A DNA stretch of 43,500 bases from contig JACVTC010000109.1 of assembly GCA_016946835.1 (NCBI GenBank), forward strand, positions 440,001 to 483,500, given 5' to 3'. The notes below the pieces were generated by a model. It ran no database searches. It was not told where the DNA came from and was given only the letters and a program-made list of their open reading frames with translations. A program made the position numbers and the translations under genes. The DNA comes from Neocallimastix lanati (nom. inval.). Lineage: Eukaryota > Neocallimastigomycota > Neocallimastigomycetes > Neocallimastigales > Neocallimastigaceae. This document shows, piece after piece, positions 1 through 13,159 of the stretch (its first letter is position 1; each line of letters starts with the position of its first letter).

Positions 1-66
1 TGACTCTAGAGTTTATTTTTTTTTTTTATTTTTTTTTTTTTTATTTTTATTATTATTATTATTATC

Positions 67-2137
67 TTAATTGTTAAGGTTATTTTGTGATGATAATTTA
101 GCTTCCAAGTTCTTAAGAGCTTCTTCCTTAGCAAGTAATTCATTTTGTCTAGCAGTAAGTTCAGCTCTGACTTTAAGTTCTCTTTCACGAAGTCTTTCTT
201 CTTCTCTTCTAAGTTGTTCTTCCTTTAATCTATTTTCTGGAAGATCACTATTGATATTTTAATATAAATAAAAACATAAATTATTTTATTTAATTACATT
301 ATTTAATAAATTCAAATTCTTTGAAAAAAAATTTTTTAGTTTGTATATTTATTCATACCTATCTAAATCAACAACACCTTCGCGACTAAGTTTTTCAGTA
401 CGATATTGTTCATAAAGAATATCATGTGTTATTTCCTTTAAATCTTGAAGGTGGGAACTAATTCATTCAAATAATAATAATAATAATTATTATTATTATA
501 ATTAAAATATATACTCACTTAAAATTTAATTAATATAATATAATTTACCTTAATAACATATATCTTAATTTAGAAAAATCACAGTGTTTTACATTATCAA
601 CTTCATTATTTTAAAATAGAAAATAAAAAATATTAAATAATTTATTATCAAATTACATAATTATTATAATACAAATATTAATTTAATAGTAATGATAATA
701 TGCTTATTTATTATACCCTCAACAACACCCCATGGATATTGACGACATCTAACTCTACGTCCGTTTATTATAACTTCATCTTCACTACCAACAACTGCAA
801 ATGGTAATAAAGCCTATTTTTGATTTTTGATTTAATTAACATTAATAAAATATAAAAATATATATGCATATATAGATTTCATAATTTAATTTAAATTTTT
901 AATAAAAATAAAGGTAATATTTCATTACTCTAAGTTCATTGTTTTCTTCAATAGTTTCTTCATCATCAATTTCATCATCGTATGGGAAATTGTAAATTGG
1001 AATCTTATAGTATTCAATATCTTCCATAACCTTTGATGTTTTATTAAATATTTAATAATAATTGATTAATATCTTACTATTTCCTATTATTGTATCTTTT
1101 TAATATTTAATTTTCAAATATTTACCCTTTTCTTGAAATCAACTAATTCTGCTGGTGAAAGAGAATCAGCTTTAGCAATAACTGGAATAACATTAACACG
1201 AGAACCTAAACGTCTCATAAATTCAATATCTAACTCACGAAGACTATAAAAATAATATATAAAATAATTTAAATACTATTTATACAAAACATTTAAACTA
1301 TTCATGAAATTCTATATGACACATATTATTGATTTAAAAATATTTACGCATGGCCAGTTGGTGGTATAAAGTATAAGCAAGCATGAACACGGTCATCCTT
1401 TTAAATTATTATAATAATAATATATTTTGTTTAATATATAATTTCTTTAATATATTAATATGAATTTAATAAAAATTCTGTTGTTTATTTTTTTACTTGG
1501 TATTTTGGATTACGTCTAATTCTTGATTCTTCAGATAAAACGTAATCATATTTTGATTCAATGTAATTTAGAATATCATTAAAACTAGTAAATTTTTAGA
1601 AAATATTAAATATTTAAAAATTATTTGATTTTAATATTAATATTTTGTTCATTACAAATTTAAGAATTTAATAATATAAGATAAATTTAATCATATTTTA
1701 TTACCATCTTTCATTATTAATATTATCACCAAATCCAGGAGTATCAACAATTGTTAAAGATAATTTAATACCATCTTCCTCTAAATCAACAGTGACCGGA
1801 GTAATTTCGACTGTTTTTTCAACAGCTGCCTGTTCTGGGTTAGAATAATCCTTTTTTTCGAAAACATTTGATTCACATAAAGTGTTTATAAATGTTGATT
1901 TTCCAAGACCAGAGGCACCTATTACAATTTAATGCATAGATAATATTAATATTTATCCATTTTAATAATTTTATATATTATATAATATTCATGATACATG
2001 CCAACACTTAAAATAGTGAAATTTAATCCCTTTTTAACGTTCTTTCGTCTGATAATGGCCTTAAATATTTAATATACAATTTTATATAAGTATTTACTAA
2101 TATTAATATAATTTTGTTATTAAATTAAACTTACCAT
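67..2137 (-). CDS. septin GTPase (fungal Cdc3/10/11/12 group), 11 exons
   Basis: Septins are filament-forming GTPases of the cell cortex and division site. Reading the minus strand, exons at 2137-2135, 2059-2002, 1918-1705, 1584-1497, 1397-1348, 1243-1126, 1030-929, 813-717, 600-549, 457-359 and 247-67 join in frame to 353 residues. Visible motifs are the P-loop GASGLGKST (about 21-29), the G3 motif DTPGFGD (79-85), the G4 motif AKAD (161-164), and the septin-unique element with [14 protein letters not shown]. The C-terminal ~60 residues, rich in E, R, K and L, form a likely coiled coil. The P-loop lies close to the N-terminus, so there is no long N-terminal extension. Coding exon 1 is only ATG, followed by GTAAGT. 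Intron 2 (2001-1919) fits only as a GC-AG intron splitting the first P-loop glycine codon. Family assignment is firm; which septin subgroup is not. Confidence 0.93.
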
Positions 2138-2415
2138 TTTATATATTTTTTGTTAATTAATTTTAAAAATATGATATTAGTTATATAGGAATAATGAATT
2201 TTCTTTTGGATATATTTATATAAATCACTTATTCGTATATATTCAATTATTTATTAGTACATTTTTGTTTTTATCACATTAAATTTCAAAATGATGAAGT
2301 TTGTAAAATTTGTTTATTATTTCAATTGTTTTTATTTTTTATACATAAATTTCCAGTATAACATTTCAAGGACAATTTTTTTAATATTTTTTTAAAAATA
2401 TATACAAATATAAAG

Positions 2416-2468
<53 letters not shown>

Positions 2469-2678
2469 AGTATTTATTATTAAATAAAGATATATAATTA
2501 TAATTCAATCAATTTCACAAAATAATTAATTATAAGTTTAAATATCTGATAAGAATTTTAGAGAAATCTGATTTGTTTATTTATTTGTTTATTTTGTAAA
2601 TAATAAAAATGTATTTATTGATTTATTTTCTTTATAATTTTATTTATATGAATAAATTTTAGAGTGTATCACTTCCAA

Positions 2679-2728
<50 letters not shown>

Positions 2729-3868
2729 GAAAAAAAGAAAAAAGATATATAATTTTATATGTTTAATATTTATAATTATTTCATTAATTTATTAATTCTC
2801 CAAATGAAATTAAATTATTACTTTTATTTATAAAATATTATATTTAATACAATAATTATTTATTCAATCTTTTTCAATTAATAATACTTATAAATATTTA
2901 TTTACAAATTTTGAATTGATTCTTTACAGATTACTTCCTAATTAGAATTAGCAATTATTCTTGATGATTTAATAGTTCTTATTAATTTAATAAAGAAATA
3001 AATAAAGCTTTAAAAAAAAATATTAAACATATTTTTTATATTTTTTTAAAGCTTTTTTTATATATATATATAATTTATTATATATATATGATTTATATTT
3101 ATTTAATATACTATATTATTACGATATATAATTTAATGATTAGATAAATTAAAATAAAATTGTTTATACATACTATTATATATAACTATTAATATCATTA
3201 ATTTATACATTAAAAATAAATAAATAATTAAATGTATTATGTTTTAAAAATTTTTAAAAATTTTTTTTATGATATATATTAATATATATCAATATATTAA
3301 TATACAAAACAAAAAAAAATAATATAATTAATATATTATATATATAAATATTAATATTAAAAATATATATAATAATTATTTTCTTTTTAAATATTAATAT
3401 AAAATATTTTTATTTCTTAATTATATTTAATATATAAATACACTAAAATATTAATAAAAATATATTTTTTTATTATCTCTTAAAGAACAATATAAAAGAA
3501 TTATCTCTTTTGTACATAATATTATATTTCATTCATTATTATTTTAATTAAATTTGAAATAATTAAATAACTTTAGTACTATAAGAAAGTTTATTTCATT
3601 TTATTTTATTTCATTTCATTTTTGAAAATAATAATAATAATTATAGTAAAAAGCTATGAAATTTTTTTATATTATAATAAAACAACATAAATGGAGGTAA
3701 AAAAAATTAAGAATTAAAATAATATGAATTTAATTAATAACATATTCTTTGAATTTTATAATTACTATTATTTTCATTTATTAATAAATTTAAAATTAAT
3801 GTTAGGCATTTTTAATTTTTAATATTTTAATATTTAATAATTAAATTTTTAGAGGTTTAATTATTATT
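2138..3868. other. AT-rich spacer with homopolymers, no gene seen
   Basis: No coding exon is recognisable on either strand. The stretch holds a poly(A) run joined to (TA)n near 2418-2464, the T25A25 tract at 2679-2728, an imperfect inverted repeat around AAAGCTTT at about 3000-3056, and otherwise A/T-only sequence. It upstream-flanks the septin gene, so its promoter must lie in the left part, but no element can be named. Confidence 0.6.
2679..2728. repeat. T25A25 perfect palindromic homopolymer junction
   Basis: Twenty-five T are followed directly by twenty-five A, giving a perfect inverted repeat with no spacer. It could be two poly(A) tails of insertions meeting tail to tail, or slippage at a shorter TTTAAA seed. 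Confidence 0.8.
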
Positions 3869-4299
3869 TTTTTTTTTAAAAATCAAAATGATTAAGAACT
3901 TTAATTTTTTTTTTTTTTAATTATTAATTACATTAATATTTTTTTATAAAAATACAAACATTAATAAAAAAAATATTATTTGTCTAATTAAAACATAATA
4001 CTATTCTAAATAGTAATGAGAGATAAAAAGTAATATTTAAAATAAAGTGTATAAATAAATTCAGAAAAAAGTTCATAATATGTAACGAACCTCACCTCCA
4101 GATTATTAGATTTCTGTTTTAAAAGGAATTCTTATTCCGAATTAGGGTTTGAATTGATTATCTGAAAGAAATTATGATCTTCTCTTTCAGAGGTATTGGT
4201 CCTGATAGCCTATCATACTGCATTTTCAGCGTTGAAGCTCCTTGGTTTAGTTTGGACTTATACTTTCGGCATAATTTCTGTAAAGAGAGCCTCAGATCT

Positions 4300-4322
4300 C
4301 ACCAAGAATGGAGTTTTAGAAT
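4300..4322. repeat. target-site duplication, left copy
   Basis: Exact 23-bp match to 4539-4561. The last base may belong to the adjoining poly(T). In the uninterrupted LINE copy at about 13570-13600 the corresponding sequence occurs only once, which supports duplication on insertion. Confidence 0.88.
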
Positions 4323-4325
4323 TTT

Positions 4326-4371
<46 letters not shown>

Positions 4372-4538
4372 GACTTAGAGAATAACTTTATTTAATTTAT
4401 AATAATAATAATAAAATTACATGAATTTAAATGAAAAAATAACAAATAAAATACATGAAATAAAATATTATATATTATAAAATTATAAAAGTGCGTTAGA
4501 AGCAATAGCCTCTAACTTTTCCCATTCCTCGATAATAA
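4322..4538 (-). pseudogene. retroposed 3' end of a cellular mRNA with poly(A) tail
   Basis: Read on the minus strand from 4538, a short open frame EEWEKLEAIASNALL ends at a TAA (4485-4483). It is followed by about 110 nt of A/T-rich 3' UTR, an AATAAA signal (4392-4387) and, 16 nt later, a poly(A) run of about 49 (plus-strand T, 4322-4370, one interruption). This is the anatomy of a polyadenylated transcript. An exact 23-bp direct repeat flanks it. I infer target-primed insertion of a 5'-truncated cellular mRNA into an older LINE fragment. The parent gene is not in this window and I do not recognise the 15-residue tail. Confidence 0.85.
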
Positions 4539-4561
4539 CACCAAGAATGGAGTTTTAGAAT
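4539..4561. repeat. target-site duplication, right copy
   Basis: Second member of the 23-bp direct repeat bracketing the retrocopy. It continues directly into the undisturbed LINE sequence on its right. Confidence 0.88.
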
Positions 4562-4740
4562 AATCACAAGAAATGATTTGGTTCTTAAACAAAGCATCCC
4601 ATTCCTTTTTATAATTTAAATCAATAATATTTGTATCTCTTCCACCAAGAAGAAAGTTATATAATTGGTACCACATCACATATATATTTACAATATTATG
4701 TATTATTAGAACGTTACACGGATTTAGACAACACAATTTT

Positions 4741-5411
4741 GTATTACCAACCCAATCATTTATTATATTATTTTCATAAACAAAGATATTTAATATATAT
4801 TAATAATGTAGGTATAAATAATAATATTCATCATTAATAACTAATCATAAAATTTATATGAGAAATATTACAATTATTATTCTCTTTATTAATTATTTAA
4901 TTTATATTATTAATATTAATAATATATAATTATAATAAAAACATCAAATTATTTTGCTTTTTTGATAATTTTTATTCATGTTTATTTTTTTAGTATATTT
5001 TTTTTTTTAATAATTTATTTTTTCTGTATTTTTTTATATTCCTTGTTTATGTTTCATTTATGAACTTTTTTTTTATATTTCTTTTCCTTTCATATAAATC
5101 TTTTATAATAATTAATAAAAAATATAGTTGAAAACTATTTTTAATAATGATAATTATTAATTATAAGCAATTGCTTTAAATTTTTATTACTTTATTTATT
5201 TCCTTATCTATTTAATTTTATTTTTTTTTTTTATTATTATTTCTTTTATTTATTTATAATTTATTTCTTAATCATTATTGTTTCTTATTTATTTTTATTT
5301 TCTTTTTATTATTTCTTTTATATATATATATTTTGGAAGTGAATATAATTTATTCAATTTGCTTTATATATGCTTAACTTTTATTATATTTTTTTTCTAT
5401 AATTGTAAAAT
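4741..5411. other. A/T-rich spacer, nothing recognised
   Basis: T-rich sequence in plus orientation lying 3' of the first reductase gene. Apparent open frames here encode only F/I/Y/L-rich low-complexity peptides with no partner exons. I see no gene, RNA or defined repeat. Confidence 0.6.
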
Positions 5412-6869
5412 TCATTCAAAGGTTAAAATTTGTTTTTTGTTTCCAAAACTAGCGCCAGCTTTACCAAGAGCTGTCATGAACTTTTTATTTAAGGTCTTAT
5501 TATCATCACTTGTTTCCCATTTAGTTTCTTCATGCCATGGTTCTGCTAAATGACCACCTCGAACAAGTTCACAAATATCATCAAACATATATTGCTTATC
5601 TTTCTTTGAAGCTTCTTTGTTCCAACGAGAAATCCAAAAACCACTTGCACGTAAATTCTTAAAAATAAATGGACCAGTACCGAAAGTAAGTGGTTGCTTA
5701 GACATACCTCCATAGGTAACAATAGTAGCATTTTGGCTTTTGAATATATATATTTTGTTATAAGTAATTTTTAAATATAGAAATTTAGTATATAATACAA
5801 AATTTTAATATTAGTTATATTGTAAAAAATTTTAAATTAATATATATATGAAAAATTAATTTATAATTTATATATGTTTGTTATTAAAATATATAAATTC
5901 TATATAAAAAAAATTCATCTTTATATTTAGTAATTACTTTAAAAATATTAAAATATGTTGATCTATTAATTATATTTTTTAATTATTAATTATTTTAATT
6001 TACCCAAGTAAACGTGTAATTCCAGAAGCTGACTTTCCTCCGACACAATTTAAAGCTAAACGAACTGGACTACCTAAGTTCTTAACAAGTTCGCGAGTAG
6101 AATTAGAACGTAAATCCTCTTCTTTAATAACTAATGTAGCACCAAGTTTATGTAATTCTCCAGCAACTTCTTCAAAATTTGGTCTTATTAAATAGTTAGA
6201 CTTAAAACAAATTATATGATAAAATTTATATATAGTTCATATTATTATAAAAATAGTACCTGTCACGTATGACATTAATAGTTTTAATACCCCAAGCTTT
6301 AGCAATTTGAATAACAGATTGACCAACTGCACTATTAGCTCCGTTTTGAATAACAACATCACCTAATTATAAATTACACAATTTACAGTAATAATATTTT
6401 TTTATATAAAAAATCATAAAATTAATAATAGAATTAAGATTACAATAATACCTTTAATAAATAAATTAAAATACCTTTTTTTAAGTTAACAAAGTCCTTT
6501 AACATTCTATAAGCTATTTAATAAATAATTAGATATACAAATTTTTTCATAACTTTCATTTTTATTATTATATATTAAAAGAAGTACCTGTTGGAGGATT
6601 AACCTGTATATATAATTTTTTTATAAAAAAATAATAAATATACTAATTAAATAATAATATTTCAATATATATAGTTCATATATAGATATTTACAGAAATA
6701 GTTGCAGCGCTTATCTTAGAAATACCGTTTTTACTAATTTTTTGTAATTCATTTTCTGAACTAGCAGCGAAAGTTTGCCAAGTTCCTTTTTTCATTGATT
6801 TTATTTATATACATAATATTAAATTTCCATTTTAAAACGTTTATTTGAAATTATTTGCTTACTTATAAC

Positions 6870-6904
<35 letters not shown>

Positions 6905-7642
6905 ATACCGAAAGCTTTGGAATCTGGAATAACCCAATCACCTATAGTTAAGTTTTTAACTTTAGAACCAGCAGCAACTACTTCAGCGACACCTTCATTA
7001 CCACCCACTGCACCATATTCTCTAAATCTTGGTTTAATTGGATAAACACCTTAAAATAATTAATTTATCATAAATTATATAAAATATAAACAAACAATAG
7101 TAATGTTAAGCTACGATTTAAATATATGTTTTTATATTGTGTTACAAAAAAAAATTAACATAATCTTATTTATAAATCTTCTACTATTTTAAAAAAAATA
7201 AAAATAAAAAATACCTTCAATTTGATTAATATCAGAAGGATTAATTGGAGCTGCTAAAAATTTCACTAAAACTTCATTATCCCTAATTTTTGGAATTTTT
7301 AATTCTTTTAAACTAATATTTTTAAAGAAATTAAGATTTTATTAATGTAATAAATATATAATTCGTCAATTAATACATATACTAAAATATTAGAGGCTTC
7401 TTTATTAAATTATACATATATATATGTATATACTTTTTGTCTTATTTAAAATTCACGATATATAAATTTTTGATATATACATACCTTAAAACATCTTTTG
7501 GTTGTCCATATTTTGAACATACCATAGCTTTTGAAATTGTACTATAATTATTAACAAATTTTAAAGAAGATAATGTCATTCTTGGTGCTGAAATAGCACC
7601 TTTAACTATAGTGTTCTTTAATAACGATGGAATCGAAATCAT
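5412..7642 (-). CDS. 2-enoyl thioester reductase (MECR/Etr1-like), paralogue A, 9 exons
   Basis: MDR-superfamily NADPH-dependent trans-2-enoyl-CoA/ACP reductase, the last step of organellar type II fatty-acid synthesis. Exons 7642-7485, 7312-7215, 7049-6909, 6785-6694, 6603-6588, 6513-6475, 6362-6260, 6183-6004 and 5736-5412 join to 383 residues, about the family's usual length. Visible features are [14 protein letters not shown] with the Tyr expected at the active site, GGNEGVAEV, the cofactor-binding region [30 protein letters not shown] and [11 protein letters not shown]. The N-terminal ~37 residues are rich in S, K, L and N with few acidic residues, like an organelle presequence. In an anaerobic fungus the target would be the hydrogenosome, which is inference. 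Exon 5 is only 16 nt (VNPPT plus one base). Paralogue B lies 0.7 kb upstream on the same strand with identical intron positions. Confidence 0.93.
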
Positions 7643-7901
7643 TTATTTATGTTTAAAATTTTTTTATTTTTAATTGTATTAATCAATTTAAAAGTATTTA
7701 AATATATTTTTTATTTATTTATGATTAATAAAATTTTTATATTAAACCTTTTTATATTATAATTTAATTAGATAAATTTTAATTAAAATTTTTTTATATG
7801 ATGTATATTCCAATTAACTCTATCAAAAAATTGATTAAATATTAAATTAATATTAATAAAAAAAAAATATGAATAACAAATAAAGTTTATTTCTTAATTT
7901 C

Positions 7902-7946
<45 letters not shown>

Positions 7947-8386
7947 ATGAAAAATATTTATTCATATACCATAGGTTTAAGTTCATACCATATAATAAAA
8001 AAAATATATATAGATAATATATAATAATTAAATTTTTCTAAAAAAAAAAAAAGGGAAAAATCAAATAATATATATTTATAAATAACTAATACTTATAATG
8101 GTTATTTTAATTAGTCAATTTTATTATTAAATAATAAAATAAAATAAAATAAATAAAACATTAATGTTATTAATAAATATTTTTAAATTTATTATAAATA
8201 TTTTAAATTTATTTTAATTTTTATTTTTATTTCAGAATTTTTTTTTTATTTAAATTTATTTTTATGTGTACGTGTATTTGTTTAATTCTTTTTTTTTTTT
8301 TTTTTTTTTGTTAATAAAAAATATATTATTACTTTATTTAGTTTTAAATATAATTTGTTTAATATATTATAATTTTATAATATCGC
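7643..8386. other. spacer between the reductase paralogues
   Basis: A/T-rich, with a poly(A)-(TA)n run at about 7903-7947 and a poly(T) run near 8291-8309. It must hold the promoter of paralogue A and the terminator region of paralogue B. No conserved motif stands out. Confidence 0.55.
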
Positions 8387-10493
8387 TTATTCGAAGGTCA
8401 AAATTTGTTTTTTGTTTCCAAAACTAGCACCAGCCTTACTAAGAGCTTCTTTGAACTTCTTATTTAAAGTCTTGTCATCATCATTTGCTTCCCATTTAGT
8501 TTCATCATGCCATGGTTCAGCTAAATGACCGCCACGAATAAGCTCACATATGTCATCATACATATATTGCTTATCTTTCTTTGAGGCTTCCTTGTTCCAA
8601 CGTGAATTCCAGTAACCACAAGCACGTAAATTCTTGAAAATAAATGGGCCAGTACCGAAAGTAAGTGGTTGTTTAGACATACCACCATAGGTAACGATGG
8701 TTGCATTATTACTAATATATATTATATTTTTAGAAATTAATAAAATAGGATAACAAATTTATAATAGCATATATATTAACATATATATAAATACCCAAGT
8801 AAACGTGTAATTCCGGAAGCTGATTTTCCACCAACACAATTTAAAGCCAAACGGACTGGACTACCTAAATTTTTAACAAGTTCACGAGTGGAATTTGCAC
8901 GCAAATCTTCTTCTTTTATTACTAATGTAGCACCAAGTTTATGCAATTCTCCAGCTAATTCATCAAAGTTTGGTCTAATTTATTTAAATTTTGAGATATT
9001 TTAATTGATATAGCAGCTCATACACAATTATTATATTTATATAAATAGTACCTGTCACGAATAACATTAATAGTTTTAATTCCCCAAGCTTTAGCAATTT
9101 GAATAACTGATTGACCAACAGCACTATTGGCTCCATTTTGAATAATAACATCGCCTTTTCAAACAATAACAATACAAACAATAATAATATTATTATTATA
9201 ATTTTTTTTTTTTCTTTTTGTTATTAATATCATCATTATTTAGTAGAAAATAAAATTTTAATATAATTTATTTACCCTTTTTTAACTTAACAAAATCCTT
9301 TAACATTCTGTAAGCTATTATTTATTAATTAATTATATATATAGTATTAATACAAATTTTAATAATAATGGAATACAAAATTTCGTAATAATGAATATAC
9401 CAGTTGGTGGGTTAACCTATTATAATAATAATAATAATAATAATAAAATAATTTTTTCATTAAAAAACAAGAAGAGAAAATAACAATCATTTATATAAAT
9501 TCAAAATTATTAATTACAGAAATAGTGGCAGCACTAATCTTAGAAATATTCTTACTAATTTTTTGTAATTCATTTTCTGGACTTGAAGCAAAAGTTTGCC
9601 AAGTACCTTTAAAATGTTAATTATTAAATTAAGATTTAATTAAAAGTGAATAAAATTAAAATATAACATTAATTGGATTTATTATAAGTACCAAAAGCTT
9701 TAGTATCTGGAATAACCCAATCACCAACAGTTAAATTTTTAACCTTAGAACCAGTAGCTACAACTTCAGCAACACCTTCATTACCACCAACAGCACCATA
9801 TTCTTTAAATCTTGGCTTGATTGGATAAACACCTTTAATTAATTAAAATATATTCAAAAAAAATATATTTTTTCAAAATTAATTTTTATTAATAATAAAT
9901 CATTAAATGGACGATTTTACTTTGTCCCACGATTTAATTTAATTTATAATTTTTCAAATAATTTATGTTTATCGTTATTACATGTATATATTATACACTA
10001 TGTATTATATAGCTAATAAAAAAGTAAAAATAATAAATTTTAATAATTAATTACCTTCAATCTGATTAATATCAGAAGGATTAATTGGAGAAGCTAAAAA
10101 TTTAATTAAAACTTCATTGTCTTTAATATCAGGTACTTGAATTTGTTTTAAACTAGTTTATATTAATATTCAAAATTAATATTTATAATAAAATGTATTT
10201 ATTCATTTCAAAATTAATAATGATATTAATTTAATTATAAAAATTCATAATTCTTTGAAATCTCTATTAAATATTATTCAAAATTGAATTTTATTCGTTA
10301 AAGTAAATATATTTATATAATATTAATATTTTTTATACCTTAAAACTTCTTTTGGTTTACCATGCTTTTCACAAACCATAGCTTTAGATATTGTACTAAA
10401 ATTATTAGCTAATTTTAAAGAATATATAGCAATTCCTTTTTTTGAAACGTTCTTAGCTAATGCATTTTTTATTAAAGATTGTGTTGAAAGCAT
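8387..10493 (-). CDS. 2-enoyl thioester reductase (MECR/Etr1-like), paralogue B, 9 exons
   Basis: Same enzyme family and architecture as paralogue A. Exons 10493-10339, 10152-10055, 9832-9692, 9606-9518, 9416-9401, 9314-9276, 9154-9052, 8974-8795 and 8711-8387 give 381 residues. Every intron has the same position and phase as in A, including the 16-nt exon 5. The length difference lies in the presequence exon and one codon of exon 4 (KNISK here, KNGISK in A). Motifs [33 protein letters not shown] and [17 protein letters not shown] are intact. The presequence ([20 protein letters not shown]...) differs from A more than the mature part does, yet keeps the same character. Both copies are open and splice-competent, so both are probably functional. 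The tandem arrangement shows local gene duplication; whether they differ in substrate, compartment or expression cannot be seen. Confidence 0.93.
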
Positions 10494-11709
<1,216 letters not shown>

Positions 11710-11950
11710 ATTGTAAGTAATAATATTTAAAATAAATGTAAATATAATATATTATACTAATTAATTTTACTTATATATAATAATAGAATATATTGCCTTT
11801 AAATTAAATAAAATGCATAAAATAAAAAAATAATATTATAAAGTTTTTAAAATTTGTGTTTATAATTTGGAAATGAATTTTGTGTAATATCATATATTTT
11901 GTGAAGTTATTAATATATAGACAATAATTTAAACAAAAAAAATATTTTAG

Positions 11951-13020
11951 AACAAAATATAAATTCGATGCTCGTGTTGCCAAAGCCGCCAAAGTGATTG
12001 AAGAAGACTGTCCTGAAAGGTGTCCTCATTGTTATAGAAAAAATAATAGTCCTCTATTGGAACATTGGTTTTCTATATGCTATCTTTTCCGTGAATTTCA
12101 AATGAAATATTTTAAGGATATTGAAATTCTTTATGAAATATTTTATATTATTTCTAAAAATTGTCCAATATCTAATAGTAATGTAGACACTGTTATCACA
12201 GATATGAATAATATAGAACTAAGTTCTGATTCTGATAGTAGCAACGAAGTATATAATATTATTAATATTATATACAATAGAAATGATATTGTTAATAATA
12301 GTAGAAATAGTGATATTGAAAATAGAATTATTAGTATTAGTAATAGTGAAAATTATAATACCGTTACTTCTAATTTAGTGAATAGTTCAATTGGTGAAAA
12401 TCGTGGTAATTTAAGTAATTTTCTGAATAATGAGTGTGTAAATATATATGTGACGTGGTACCGATTATATAACTTTCTTCTTGGTGGAAGGGATGCAGAC
12501 ATAATAAATTTAAATTATAAAAAAGAATGGAATATTTTGTTTAAGAACCAAATCATTTCTGGTGATTATTCAAAAACGCCATTCTTACTGCGATCTGTGG
12601 CTATCTTCACAGAAATTATGCCTAGGGCTAGTACTCGGCAAGGGTTACTATTCCGAAAGTAATAAGCAAACTAACCAGGAGCGTCAACGCTGAAAATGCA
12701 GTAAGACAGGCTAGCAGGGCCAATGCCTCTGAAGGAAAAGACCATAATTTCTTTCAGATAGACAATTCAAACCCTAATCCACAAGGAGGTGAGGTTCGTT
12801 GCATATGAACTTTTTGCTGAATTTATTTATACACTTATTTTTGATTATTACTTTTTATTTCATGTTACTATTTCATTTATTATTATGTTCAAATTGGGCA
12901 AATGATATTTATTTATTTTATTAATTCTGTGTTTTTTTTTATTTTTTATTAAAATCAAAAATATTCATGTATTTTATATAAGAATAAATAAATAAAGATT
13001 AAAGTTAGCAATAATTGAGG

Positions 13021-13062
<42 letters not shown>
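11951..13062 (+). mobile_element. 5'-truncated LINE 3' fragment with poly(A) tail
   Basis: Begins abruptly inside a LINE C-terminal domain: FDARVAKAAKVIEEDCPERCPHC, with a CPERCPHC...H...C cluster like the zinc-binding tail of non-LTR reverse transcriptases. It continues through an Asn/Ser-rich linker to NIYVTWYRLYNFLLGGRDAD and KTPFLLRS. The frame opens upstream and stops at 12660 (222 residues from an internal ATG at 11994). A 3' UTR follows, with AATAAATAAATAAAGATTAA and a 40-base poly(A) at 13023-13062. No polymerase core is present, so it is non-autonomous debris. It lies in the 3' flank of the ubiquitin-S27a gene, 240 bp after its stop. The element family name is not recognised. Confidence 0.82.
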
Positions 13063-13064
<2 letters not shown>

Positions 13065-13159
13065 AGTTTTATTAAGAATAAATTTAAAACATTGACCTAT
13101 TTGTCAGTAAAGTAACTTTACAATTGTATCAGTTATTTATCTAGTATTAAATAAATTGT

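Larger units (their letters stand above)
3869..4740 (-). mobile_element. 5'-truncated LINE 3' fragment, interrupted by a retrocopy
   Basis: On the minus strand this matches the LINE fragments at 11951-13062 and 13160-13915. It contains the NIYVMWYQLYNFLLGGRD segment (about 4690-4620), then KNQIISCDYSKTPFLV. After an interruption it continues with matches to the distal 3' part, including the shared string GGAGGTGAGGTTCGTT and the AT-rich 3' UTR. It ends near 3869 in short A-runs. The reading frame is broken, so this is a dead copy. The interruption at 4322-4538 is a separate, younger insertion. The upstream border is unclear: similarity to the other copies fades around 4690-4740. Only the C-terminal part of the element's protein is represented, as expected for incomplete reverse transcription. 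Confidence 0.8.

Noticed and set aside
11804-11992. Minus-strand 62-residue frame ending at the LINE junction
   Set aside because: Antisense to UTR and LINE sequence, composed mostly of F/I/N/Y, without partners.
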